The notes below the pieces were generated by a model. The model did not search any database. It was not told the DNA's origin and was given only the letters and a program-made list of their open reading frames with translations. A stretch of DNA of 64,000 bases. It comes from Sistotremastrum niveocremeum HHB9708. Taxonomy: Eukaryota; Basidiomycota; Agaricomycetes; Sistotremastrales; Sistotremastraceae. Positions 1-11,574 of this stretch are shown in pieces (within the stretch, counting starts at the first letter, position 1; every line of letters starts with the position of its first letter). The stretch is from assembly GCA_001630475.1 (NCBI GenBank), contig KV419399.1:959599-1023598 (forward strand). The letters run 5' to 3'. Position numbers and translations under genes: made by a program.

Positions 1-161
1 ACACACACATCATCTTGCAACACACCGGAAGCTATTGATGTACACACGGAGAGGACGTACACTGCACATGACATATTTGATTTCAAAATGATATTTGAAA
101 GATTTATTATAATTCAAGTAAAATGTGGTGTGTGCGCAACACCACCTTCCTAAAAAGGAAA

Positions 162-3100
162 TCATAGGGTCCGTGGGGTGTGCGTGGTGTTCGCGTGTTG
201 CGAATTTTTTTTTTGTTTAGAATAACCACTATATTTTCTCAGAGTGGATTTCCTGCAGAGCGAGTGAATCAGTGCGACACGCTGGACCAGACCCCGGGGC
301 AGACCTACCACTCTGGCAGGGGCTGGCTGCACTTCTTCCAAACCCTCCACTTCCAGGCTCGGCACAACTGTCTCGAAGGGCACTAATCGAGGTCTTGCCG
401 GGACACCCACCTCGCCACCGACCGCCGTTTGCTTGCGGTTACGTGGTTTCTTCTTCGGCGGGCTCTCCTGTGATCCGGCTCTTTGTCTCTTCGTCCCCTG
501 ACGACCGTTCGCCATGGGTTCATGCCCCGAGGCCTCAACCTCCGCCGGTTCTGCTGCAGCGGCATCGGAACCCTCTTCTCCAGAGACGTCCTCCTGAGAC
601 TCTTCAGCATCACGTTCCTGCTCGCCCTCCTCCTCTTCCTCGTCGTCCCACTCTTCTCCCAAACGTTCGGGCAATGGAGTTTTGCGAGGAACATAGCCCT
701 GAGCGGGTTCCTCGTCACTATAATCGATGTCCAGGGTTGGGCCGCCCAAGTCCCCAACGACTGACATGCCTGCGATTGTGAGCGGCTGCTGCTCGCCGAG
801 GGATTGAGCGATCATATGATCAACCTCGGAATCCAGTCGCATTGCGCCGTCTGCTCTCCATTCAGGGGAGAGAGTCAGGCTCTCTGGGGGTGGCGGTGTC
901 AGCGGTGAGTCACTTCGAAAAGGTGTTGCTCCCCCAGAAGCTTCCTTCTCAATCATCTGCAGCCGACCTTCGGTGCTGAGAAGCGCGGATATTCCGCCCT
1001 CAGTCACGTGATCGTGGACGCCGGACATCTCATTAGAAGCCGGAGGACTAGGCGGCTGCTCTTGTTCCAAGCGTGGTACGGGCTGGGACGACGAATCACC
1101 GACATTGGAGCCCAGTTCAGGAGAGATTCCTTTCTCCGCGCGGGGAGAAGTTGACTGGTACCCTTCCGTCTCTATAGGCAGGATGCCGGTGAGATTCGGG
1201 GGAGAGGAAGGTGCGATCTCAGAACGAGGTGGGATCTCTGCCGGAGGTCGAATATCTTGGGGTGGTGGCTGAGGTGGCGCCTCCCCCTGTTCCGGCGATC
1301 CCACACGAGTGCTGTGCGGCCGGGCTTCTGCGAACTCATCGTCAGAGCCGTTCAAAGCGGTGTCCACTGCCTTGGGTGTGGGGGGAGCGCTTCCCCGGAC
1401 TGCGACAATGGATGCCGAGGGCCCACCGGCCGGGCGAAAGCTCATCAATTGTGAACCAGCATTCGCGTCGGTTAGTTGCTGAGAGGAGGCGAGGGCCTAG
1501 AAGGAGGCAGACAGTTAGTGTGGAAGAAGAACACTTATGCAATCGCTTCGTACGTAGCTGATGGTCCCCGGAACTCCGAGGTTGGACTGAAGGACTTCCG
1601 CGGGCAAGCTCGACATCCAGCGTTGTAGTGCGAACCAGTGTTCGGGAAAACGCCCAGAATCTATCACCAGCGAAAAAATCGCTTTCCAAAGCCGAAGGTC
1701 CATTTGCGCCTGTAGAAAAGATGGGCGGAAATCGGGCACCAGGATTTCCTGCGCGTAATTAATCAGCTGCACCCCTCTCCGAACGCGGTGAATGAACCGA
1801 ATCTCACCATGAGCAGGTGCTGGAGTGCGGGTGGTGCGCCTTTTGCGAATTTCGGCAGAATGGTTGGACCCCAGGCCAGAGCTGCACCCAGTGGTCGAAG
1901 CATCGAGAGCGGGGACGTAACGCCGCGAGAGCCTTTGCTGGCGCAGTTCAAGCGAGTCAACAGCTTGCTCGCAAAGTGCATGTCACTGCCGCACTGAGCG
2001 TGTATTTCACGCCGAACCTGTCTGTTCACTCTAGTCAGTTCCGCTAGTGCCGTCGCGTTCACGAGATCACTCACCCCATGAACTCGTTGCGCCCCTCAGG
2101 CGAATCTCGCATGCACCAACGAATCCCCAGGGCCACTTGACACAGGCTGTCAACTACTTCCACACCCTTATCCAGACTCGCGGCCAATCTCACGATTCCC
2201 GCAATTATGCGCCCGTCCTCATCGGTCACCGGTGGAGGAGTGGGGTTCATTGGCATCACTGCAGCTTGGAGATCCGTATACCAGTCAAGCCTATCCAACC
2301 ATAGAGGCCTGGGCTTTTTCCCCGGAAAGCCCTCACGCATCTTCTGCGCGGGGACATGCCAACCCTCGTATACCGTCGAATCCACCTCCCGCGTCTCATC
2401 TGCTCCCGGAAAGGTCTCTGGATTCAAATCCAACCCTGTCAGCACCTCCTCCATGTGCTGCAGCAGCGGCCTAAGAAGGGCAAATTTGACGCGAGAGCCC
2501 AGTTTCTGCCCGACTTCGGCACTTGCGAAGGTGTCAAAGTTCTCCGACGCATCCGCGCCGAGCATCTGCAAGTGGGATTTCAAAGAGTCGCGAAGGGATG
2601 TGAGGGAGCGTTGATCTAGGTCGGAAATGGGTAAAAACGTGTCGATAGGGCTGACAGCTGTTAAATGAGGGCAATTGATTGGCGCGTGAAGAAGTCCGCG
2701 GATGTCAACAGGCTGTTGGGTTTCTTGATGACCCGGATGCGGCGCAGATTGCAGAGACATGACAATTGCGATGATGCGGTGTGGACGAATAGTGGGTGGA
2801 TGACGCAGATGGCAGCGCAAACCGTTGCAGAGGGAACTGAGCTGAGAGCGAAGCGCTAGCGGATACGGCATCCGCCGAACAAGTCTCCTCGGTTGAGACT
2901 TCGACGGATCTAGCGGGCCTGAGACCGAACTTCCGCGCACGTCGGCAAATGCCGAACAAGTCTCCTCGGTTGAGACTTCCAGCGGATGTAAGCCTTCGTA
3001 ACCCCGAGCCATCCCGCGAGGCCTGACGATGCGAGTTTGAGCACCCCAAGCCATTGCTTGCTCGATGCTCAACCACAAATCCCAGCACATGAGTACCCTC

Positions 3101-3240
3101 AGCATCACTGTATCCGTCATGACCGGCACCTAACGACGCAATCAGCAACCATCACTTTTATGGCTATCCTCGTAGACTGACACTCACGCTGCTCGCCGTG
3201 CCGTACAGTCCCCCGTTTCGACACCCTTTTCGACCCAGCT
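162..3240 (-). CDS. Large low-complexity hypothetical protein, multi-exon
   Basis: I do not recognise this gene. Coding appears as consecutive minus-strand exons: about 3129-2071, 2074-1763, 1772-1515 and 1448-230, separated by short introns. The N-terminal half is ordinary globular-looking sequence with Leu-rich helices. The C-terminal half is disordered, rich in Pro, Ser and Glu, with an acidic run (EEWDDEEEEEGEQE) followed by a nuclear-localisation-like basic cluster (SPPKKKPRNRKQ). That suggests a nuclear protein, by inference. The last exon may splice near 315-260 and stop at 229 rather than read on to 162. The 5' end is unclear: an exon ending in GGLYGTASS joins well at about 3179, but no convincing start codon was fixed. 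A 29-bp direct repeat interrupts the N-terminal exon. It lies head-to-tail with the next minus gene, whose stop is about 300 bp away. Confidence 0.5.
2874..2979. repeat. 29-bp direct repeat, two copies 77 bp apart, each a small hairpin
   Basis: The 29 bases beginning gccgaacaagtctcctc occur identically at 2874-2902 and 2951-2979. Each copy contains the inverted pair AAGTCTC / GAGACTT around a 7-nt loop. The 77-bp period is not a multiple of three, so the two copies are read in different frames of the overlapping minus-strand gene: one as VSTEETCSA, the other as QPRRLVRR. Confidence 0.9.
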
Positions 3241-3537
3241 ATTGCCGAGCATTAGGGCTCACCTCGAACTGGGACCTCGCACAGGGATAAGATTGCGTTG
3301 GTAAGTCGACCTTTTGTCGATTGTCGCGCAGGTAGGAGCATCTCGGAGCACATCAACATGGATTTGTATGAAAAGAATACATTAGCGCGCTAACATAAGC
3401 GTATCGTTCGAACCCTTGGGATCACTCCCGCCCTGTCACAGTCACTCATTCCAAATCTCCCGGCTCTATCCACTTCGCCTCCCTCTCAAACGGGAGTTCT
3501 GCACTATGCCCTCCGGCCATCACACAAGAGACCCCCG

Positions 3538-6500
3538 CTACTTCGATTTCCTCTGCTGGGACCACTTCGCGAGGAAGCTATGAATCATCTCCATCATAGT
3601 CTGCAATTCGGGGGGACAATCCCCGGCCTCGTGATCATACACCTTCCCACGGAGTCAGTCACCGCATTGACAGTGGCACAACCAGCGATGGGCCAAAAAA
3701 CATACCTTCCACAATTCCGACCACACTTGCGGATAATTGCGACCGAGCCAGTACGTCGCACTCATGTTGTGACGTCCACTGGGATGGGGGAACTGGGTAA
3801 TCAAGTCGCGTATCCAAGTTCGGTCAATCACAGAGCGCTGCAACAAGGACGCGAGAGCATCCTGTCTCCATTCCACAGCCCTGACCGATCGGCTCCTGGT
3901 GTTTGGATGGGAATCCGCCTCGGTCGAGTCTGCACCACAAGCATAGGTCAGTCCTTCTGCGCGAGGCATCCATCGCCAGTCACTCACCCTGCCTTCTCTT
4001 CCCCTTGCTCTTCTCAGATCGCTCATTTCGACCACTGCCAGAAACACTAGGAGTCACGGAACTCGCTCGAGTCTCCGGCACCTCAGATTCGCTTTCCAAC
4101 ATCACGTCACCCTCACCCCCACCCTCACCGTCATCCTGATCCTCTTCTTCAGCCTGATCCTGATCCTCTTCTTCATCCTGAACATCATCTTCATCTTCAT
4201 CCCCAGCTCCAGGCCCATCCTCACCCTCACCCTCAACCTCACCGGCCGCTCCAGTCTCGTCCCACGTGACCTGGCCCATTCGGTGGTTTCTGATGTCATA
4301 TTCGAACTCTGCTGCCGCACTGACGAGACCCAGTGTCAGTGATTGATTCCCAGATGTTTCAGGTGCATCCGAGGGAACACATACGTTTCAAATTCCCCGA
4401 GGTCATTAGGGGGAGCTCGGACTCTCATATCTGCGAGTGTTTCGCCCAGCACGTCCGCCCATCGGTCCCAGATAGCGCGCGCTGCGGCCTGTCTCTCGAA
4501 GCGTGGATCGCCCAGGCTGAGTAACCATTCCAGCTCAGCGTCCAGGAAGCGCCGCAAATCGCGCAATCGCCAACGCAGCTGCGACCGATGGATCTGGGCG
4601 GGATCGGTTGCATGGCCAAAATCCCTGACCATCGCCTCCAGGATCACATCTGGGCGCAAGTCTCGCGTAACAGCATTCACAGACAACGGTATGGACGGAC
4701 CCTGGGTATCATTCGAGCGCGTCAGAAAAATCCCGATCCGCATGCGAGGCGAGATGACCACTCACAGGCATGTCCACAGCTCCCAATTCTGTGTAATACT
4801 GAAGGCGAGCCCAGGGAGCAGGATCCCACGTCCACCGCGGAGTTCGCAGTCGAAATGTGTTGACAACCGATAGAACGCTCTCGGCGAAAGGCGCAATCAC
4901 CTCTTCCAACATGCGCACGCATCCTCCATGCATTGGCCACAAACGGGGACAGTTCAACAGCGCTAACCGGACTGAATCCAAGCACTCCGATAGTAGGGTA
5001 ATCCCATGTCGCCCAAAGACGGCCCATCTTTCTTGAAGGACACGGTAATTTGGGTCCCATGGAGCCATAGACCCAGCCCGTGCCAGTTCGGGCCATGCCT
5101 CGATGAACGTGTTCATCCCAGCCAACAAATGCCTATACCCGTCCATACTCATCTCGACGTGAACGTAGCGGGCCAAGGCCCGCATTTCTGCGATTCGCCA
5201 AGCTATCGCCTCCCAGTGAACAGTCCAGGAGCCCGGAAACTACCATCTTGTGTGAATACCCTTACACCCCGCACCCAATTGATCACTCACGAAAGGCTGT
5301 CGCCTCACATGCTCGGTCATAAATCGTACCGCACGACTTAAGGCTTCCACACCGTCCTCAGACGCGACGCGCGTGATCTGAGTTTGCGTACGAGACTGCA
5401 ATAGCTCTCCCTCCTATAATGCGACGTCAAAGATCGCATCCGGCCACTTCCTCGGTAGACTCACCGTCACCAGTAGGATGGCAGGAGCCTCACGGTCCTG
5501 GCTGCGCAAGTGCGCGATATAGGCTGCGTCACGACGCTCAGCTCTCGCGGCATGCATCGCAGTCATCGCGCTCAAGCTTTGGAGATTCGCCACCTGATCC
5601 GCCATCGGCTCGGTCTTGACGGTTTTGGGAGGGTCCGCGGCCTGTTGGGCCCCATGAGAATCGCGCGAGCCTGCGTCGGGTCGTGATGCAGGAATCCGAG
5701 TGGGTTCATCGTCGTCAGACAAGGTGATAGGCTGAGATGCCGAACCGGATTGCAGACCGACACTCTGAGAGAATGTGAGGGAAGAACATGCATGAGCGAA
5801 ACGTGCACACCTGGGACGACGCATTCGCCGATATTCGCGGCTCTCTTTTACGAAGTACTGGTCGTGGCGGTGGGCGGCGCTGTTCAGGCTTGGACTATAG
5901 TGAGGGTGCGTATGAGTGCGTGACCGAGACGAATAGTGTTGCGAACCTCGGTAGATACCGGTATGGTAGCTAGCGGGCCAGCGTTGCTCGCCTCGGGAGT
6001 CAGGCGTCCCGGCTCCTCCTTGACCATGGAAAGATCCCCCGAAGGACAGGACGACGCGCCTGGAGATAGAAAATGGTGGGCATCTGTCTGTCTGATCACA
6101 TGGTATACAAACAGAGACTCACTTGAACTAGCACTCTCCTCGTCCTCGGAGTCCTCGCCCAACTCAGAAGAGCTGTCAACTACGAAAGATAGGCTTGACT
6201 TCGCCTTGCCTTTGCCCTTTTTCTTACTCTGTTTTCTGGTGGAGCCTTTGGAATGGGCCTTAGTGGGTTGGGCATCTCTCTCTTTCGCGTGCCGGCGTGT
6301 TTGCGGTTTGGTGTCAGTTGGCTCGGGTTCGTCAACAGCGCTGATCCCTGGCTCATCGGCGTCGGTGGGGCGCTCAAAACCCGGGAGTTTGGTTTCTTCG
6401 CCATCCACTGGGCCAGAGATGACAATGAGACGCTTGTAGCTGAACAATCGGGGATTACGCAGACAGTGACTGATCACAAAAACAGGCATTCGTGAGTCAA

Positions 6501-7656
6501 TGTGTTTCAGTTCTGATGATCGCTTGTGAACTCACTTGTATAGGCCCTGCGCAGTGACTTGGGGGGGTTGCAAGGAGGGGGCCATGGGGCCTGTCTGTGA
6601 GTCCGTGGCCAATCTCAGGACGACCCAGTCGGCCGCGAAAACTGAATCCCCATTGTTCGCAATCTCCGCTATATGAGCAAACTCACGCGCGAGACGATCA
6701 TTGAATTGATGGGCAGTCATATCGGGATTGACGACCATCCGAAACAGAAGACGCTCTTGTTCCATAACGACCAGCCTGTGGAACAGCGTGCGGTGTTCAG
6801 GAGAAGAAAATGTGATGAGACAAAGGGAAGAAATACTGACCGAGCGTAAGACGGAACCCGGTAAGTTCCCTCCCATACCGCTCGCGGCGAGTCCGCCAGC
6901 ACAACATGGGTTAAGAAAGGTTCGTCGGGACGCATTCGTGATCCCCATTCAATTGGTTTGGGCGGTTTAGCCTGACGTGATTGGGGTGTGGCGGTGTTAG
7001 CCTTTTTTGACCGCGAACCTTTGCGAGGAACAGCGACTGATCCGGGGTTTGCAGCAGCGCGAGCGTTTAAGAGCTGGATAACCGGTGAGCAGTGATCTTG
7101 AGTTAAACAAAACTACACTGACCGAGCTCATAGTTGCATGCCTGGCTAAGGCCGGCGGCGGCGGCGGAGGTTGCGAAGGGTATGTCTCAGCTGGGAGAGA
7201 ATGTATGACGGGATGCGTTGCTGGTGCCGGAGGACCTGCTGAAGAGGGTCCGGGTGTTATGTTAGGCATCACAGCGTTAGCTGCGTTGCGTAGCCGAACA
7301 TCTGTGCCGATGCTTTGGCCATGTGTTGGTTTAGATGGCAGGTGTCCAGCGAGAGCTGGGATGGCGGGGGTTGCTGGCGGTGGTACTGGCGGTGGTGCCG
7401 TGGCGGGAGATGCTGCATTGGGGAGAGCCTATGTTAATGGAAAATGAGTGTTGGTGACCAAATTCAACGTTGCAGAGTGGTGACTGACATCAGGATAGAT
7501 GATGTGCTGATTTGCCCCGTGGCCACATACACAGGTGAAGAAGAAGATTGCGACATGGGGATTCTTGCTGAGGTCCTCCAGGGAGACAAAAAAGCGAGGG
7601 CATCCACCGCAAGCCTGGCACGGCCCAACAGCGGCGCTGAACGGCACAAGACTCAT
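3538..7656 (-). CDS. Large hypothetical protein with N-terminal Cys/His cluster and acidic C-terminal region
   Basis: A multi-exon minus gene that I reconstructed from frame continuity. Exon 1 starts at 7656 (MSLVPFSAAVGPCQACGGC) and carries CxxCxxC...CxCGHxxxxH, a likely zinc-binding module. Intron 1 (GTCAGT...CATAG) leads to a Pro/Ala-rich exon (about 7428-7115). Then come a basic segment, WGSRMRPDEPF..., and a helical region to about 6540. Further exons carry a KKKGKGKAK basic patch and acidic Ser runs (about 6490-5890), a segment with ITLSDDDE and VKTEP (5824-5414), a helical Trp-rich region (5185-4336), and a very acidic stretch (4279-4090). The end reads WSELWK, then a spliced last exon finishing QQRKSK with a stop at 3538. 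VKTE and VKEE match the sumoylation consensus, and ITLSDDDE resembles a SUMO-interacting motif. Nuclear location is inferred. The function is unknown. Confidence 0.55.
4100..4235 (-). repeat. Low-complexity acidic coding tract
   Basis: Runs of GAG/GAT codons encode a Glu/Asp-rich stretch (DEDEDDVQDEEEDQDQAEEE) inside the minus-strand hypothetical gene. On the plus strand it reads as (c)ctcatcc/ctcaccc repeats, which create shadow reading frames. Confidence 0.8.
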
Positions 7657-8232
7657 GACGGGAGTTGGAGAAAGGGAGGGGGCAGATTGGTTTGAGGGCG
7701 GGGTGAATTTATAGTCTCGCAATCATGGCAATGTGCGTGGCTGTGATTGGTTGATAAGAAAGATGTAGGGCCGGGCGGGTGCCAACTTTGTGGGGTACAC
7801 CATGTGCCGCGGAACCAGCGAAGAAGGAGGGAAAGCGTCGGAGTTTCGCTCTGCGCCGTAAATTGTAAAGGACGGTGCAGTGCAGACCTCAGTGACTCGC
7901 GATGTCAAAGAGGCGCGCGGAGTGCCTGGCTGATCGACCCGGAGAAGCGAGAAGCGAGAAGCTCGTGCAGGAGGTACCTTTCCCGTATGGGCGAAGACTG
8001 ATGGATCGCCAACAGGCTTCTTTGCCGTTTTGGGCAATTTGGTCGGAGAATCCACTGAGTTGGTCCCACGCAAAGGATGCTGGGCCTCGGAGCACAAAGC
8101 GTGGGAAGTGAAGTTAGGGTGAGGCCCGGAAAGTAGCGTGTGATGGTGTTGTATGATGAGACAGAGAGTTGCTGGCATGCTGCCTTGCACGAACCTAATA
8201 ACCTGTGGGCGTTCTGCAGTCGTGTTTAAAAA

Positions 8233-8272
8233 TTATTATTCATTAGATTGTGTTATTATTCATTGGATTGTG
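8233..8272. repeat. 20-bp tandem duplication
   Basis: The unit ttattattcattRgattgtg occurs twice back to back (8233-8252 and 8253-8272) with one A/G difference. Confidence 0.9.
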
Positions 8273-8934
8273 TTTCTTAACAGACGGGCACGTGTGTCAG
8301 AAAGACATAAATGTGTATCTAGCGAGATGTGTGTGAAACTGAAAAGTCATGTGTTACAACGGAAAAACCCGGGTGTGTTCAAAAAGGATTTTATGCAGTG
8401 TCGGACTTCCATATCATTCGTTCCGTTGACGTTCAGTATCGACTTGAACCCCTGGAGGCATCGGGTTAAAAACCAAAAAGCAAGATATAGCGAAGAAGCT
8501 ATCAAGCGTGCTGCCGATGCTATGGCTCGGATTGTTGATTCTGACGACGAGCCTGACACAGGAACACTCGAAGAATAGATCTTTCGTTTACGTTTTGATT
8601 CAACTTTGGAAGGCTGGTTTCAATCTTTTCGGTCTTGGTGCATGCGTTTGGTCTCTATCTGTTCAGCTTCTTGACCGTTTGGCTTCATCTCCATTCCAGT
8701 TCCGCTTTTTTTCGAATTTGAGTTGAATTGTGACCGGTGTCGTACCAACGGTTTTCAGGGGTTGTTATTCATGTTGGGAGTTTTGGATTACAGGTTTTAG
8801 AACAGGGTACAACTGGATCATCGATATGTCATGTACTGAATCTGCTCAACAAATCCATTGTTCTGCTCTCTATAGCGTGATTGTTCAATAATGTCGACCG
8901 AGCCCAGTGCAATCGGGGTGTATGAAGTGTGACG

Positions 8935-9015
8935 TCACATTGCTATCGCGCTGCTACCGGACTGCTACCGGACTGCTATCACACTGCTATCGCGCTGCTA
9001 CCGGATTGCTATGGA
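8935..9015. repeat. Degenerate tandem repeat, ~10-11 bp unit
   Basis: About seven imperfect copies of a ctgctaYcRSa-type unit (ctgctaccgga, ctgctatcaca, ctgctatcgcg) run head to tail. Scattered gctac/gctat units continue to about 9130. No coding role is evident. Confidence 0.75.
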
Positions 9016-9511
9016 ACTTGCCACCAGTCAGTCGTGGTTACATGTACACTACACTGAAACTACAAGTCAAATATGGGACTGCTACGCCGCGGATTCGGTG
9101 ACTGCTACAAGCACACTACGTGGCTACTATGGAGTTGACCCTGACCATGCATTTCTATGAGTGCGCTATCCACGCATCCCTGGGGCGACTAATGTCTGAT
9201 ATATAACAGTGACTTGTCTATGGAGGCTATGGATCTATATGTCGCTACATAGCGACGTGTGGTACCTACGGTAGCGATACGCAACTCGGGGGGGTGTTTC
9301 CTGATGTACCTGGCTGTTACGACATGAGGGCTCAACTGAAATGACTACTGCCCTTGCATCATCGTCTTGCGATAGCACATTGCATAACTCTCCCATAACC
9401 TCCTCTCAGTCGAGGGTACCTATCGAGTCCTATCCCCCAGAAGATTTCAAAGTTCGAGCTCAAGAACGTCCATCTCCCTCTGTTCCGATTTTTTTCGGTC
9501 TTCACTTGACG

Positions 9512-11311
9512 ATGAAGACTAGTTGGGTTCTCATTGGAGGACTTGGATGGCTATCTGGGATGGCATTCAGTCAAACACCCATTGGAGATACAGTATGCAA
9601 AGGGGTTGCGATGGACTGGTATACCTTGACCGTTAAGGAGACATCGTGTACGTAGCGGATATCAGATCTTTCGACATTCAACAGTGAATTAACACAACTT
9701 TCATAGGTCGAACGTACGAACGGTTGCGTCAGACGTGTAATTCTAGTTGTGAGTCATTAATTCCCATCGACAGAATCTCACAGCTGATGCATATTACTAG
9801 ATACTGTCGGCGAACAAACGGTGCATGGATCGACCTCGCAGGGAGCCCCGGACGCGTGCACTGATCAAAATTGTAAGTAATGTCAATAGCCTTTAAAATT
9901 GACTCGGCTGATTCGGTTTGAACGTTTCGCGACTGACAGCGGCTTGCTGTTGCAACTACATCGCGTTCGCTCTGAGTATGCTATGTCTTAAGTGAGTACC
10001 ATTTTCCTCCAATTCTGTTGGAAAATCTAGTGCGTTTAAATTCCTACAATATTAGTTGCCAACAAGACGTAGGCTCTTTACTGGTTGGGGGAACGGGAGG
10101 AGCCGGGGAAGATACTGGGTTCATCGCTGGTCAGTCCGACGAGGAAAGCTCGTTCACTCGCGGAGAATATCTCTGACATTTATTCGGCGGATGAACTTGC
10201 AGGAGCGGGATCGTTTCACCTTTATCTGACAAACTTTGGCCAGTCTCCCCAGTGTGCTCCACAGCTCAACACGTCGTCAGCAATTTCTTGTTCATTTCAA
10301 GTCTCCATCTGACTACAGTTTTAAAATGCATAGATTTCCTCAGAATGTCCAACAACAGGTTTGTTTGGAAGGGCTAAACATCGACGATAATCTATACAGC
10401 GCAAGCAATTTTTCTCCTGATGGATCATGGTACGACACTTCCTCCAAATGTTTGCAATCTATTCACGGCGTACTTATAGGATTTCGTGAGTAAATTCGAA
10501 ACATCACTCGAAATCCTTGGCGATTACTAATCCTAGTATGCCTCTGCAGAACCAACGTTATGCACAATATGCAGCAATCAATGGCTTCTCCAAACTACAC
10601 GTTCAACAAATGCACCGACCTCAATATCAAAGCTACTACTACAGCGTCTTCTTTGTCCACGAATACGGACATACCACCTAGTCAAATTTCAGCTGCTCTA
10701 TCCAGCCTCCCATCCCCACCTGCCCTGCCGACTGGGGTCATCGTTGGCATTTCTGTAGCGGCGACCCTGGTTGTATGCATTACGGTCGTTCTTCTTGTAT
10801 ACTTGTTTTGGAGACGATGTGCTCAGCAACGCCATATGAATTTGTGTGAGATTGAACAACCAAACACAGTCACGAATCGCATTGCAGGCATTATCCATCA
10901 ATTCGAGCTCCCACCAAGATCCAATGGAAATGAAGGCACTGGTAAGACAAGGACGGCGTATATTTGACATTCCAAGTTTCACATCTAACGATTATTTTTC
11001 ATGCAGATACATGTAATCACTGTTACGAACGGGTTGATGAGTCGATAGTTGTCCCCTCTGCGTCACTTGACCCACCTCCGACATTCGTCTCTCGTCCACA
11101 GGACCCCGAGCCTGCTCCTGATCCACCTGAGCAGAACACAAGAACGCGGAGACAAAGATTTAAGCGCCGCCAAGGACCAGTGAATGTCCGCGAGCCCCCT
11201 GATGACGCAGACAACTATAGAAATCAGGATGGAGCACCACTATTAGGTAGACTTGGGAGCTCAGCGTCGGGTGGGCTACCGCCTCCTTATCAGCATCCGC
11301 CACGATCTTAG
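9512..11311 (+). CDS. Cys-rich type I membrane protein A (SP - ectodomain - TM - PPxY tail)
   Basis: An uncharacterised Agaricomycete-type surface protein and the first of four paralogues here. The start at 9512 gives a clean signal peptide (MKTSWVLIGGLGWLSGMAFS), followed by CKGVAMDWYT. Exon 1 ends at 9647 (donor GTACGT); exon 2 begins at 9707 and restores CRTYERLRQTC. Further short exons give the core CCCNYIAFALSMLCLNCQQ and later QQQVCLEGLNIDDNLY. The exon from about 10555 encodes a Ser/Thr-rich stalk, one membrane helix (TGVIVGISVAATLVVCITVV), and WRR as the stop-transfer signal. The cytoplasmic tail ends with an acidic dileucine-like DGAPLL and a PPPY motif just before the stop. The CxCN...CxxCQ core resembles a widespread but functionally unknown family. 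A receptor or scaffold role is inference. It is closest to membrane protein B. Confidence 0.75.
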
Positions 11312-11574
11312 TAGTAAACTGCGTCTTCAGATGGGGTCGTCACTGTCATATGGAGGTTTCGCGCGGCTGTGTCGCCCATTAGAATTACTACTTTGTACTG
11401 GATCACCCCCGAATTTTATAGTTAAGTTACATGCTTGGAATGATAGACTGTCGATAGCGAAGGAACAGCCATATGCCGGACATCAAGCCCTGATATTCGA
11501 AGACTGGAATCGAGGATGAGTCCGAACGTGCAAAGCACAGGGCTTTTCGGAAAATATTAATGTACACAAACAAA

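Larger units (their letters stand above)
7657..9511. other. Intergenic, repeat-bearing
   Basis: No gene could be supported here. The region lies between the divergent starts of the Cys/His-cluster gene (-) and membrane protein A (+), so it should hold both promoters. It contains two short tandem repeats, listed separately. An open stretch at about 8440-8578 (+) would encode RYSEEAIKRAADAMARIVD and an acidic end. It could be a small exon or a gene remnant, but it has no clear start or splice context. Confidence 0.5.

Noticed and set aside
3380-3420. gttcgaaccc resembling a tRNA T-loop
   Set aside because: No matching acceptor, D or anticodon arms could be drawn around it.
8153-8578. Plus-strand frame ending RYSEEAIKRAADAMARIVD plus an acidic end, as a complete gene
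   Set aside because: Only the last third looks protein-like; the upstream part crosses the AT-rich 20-bp repeats and has no plausible start, so it is mentioned only as a possible remnant.
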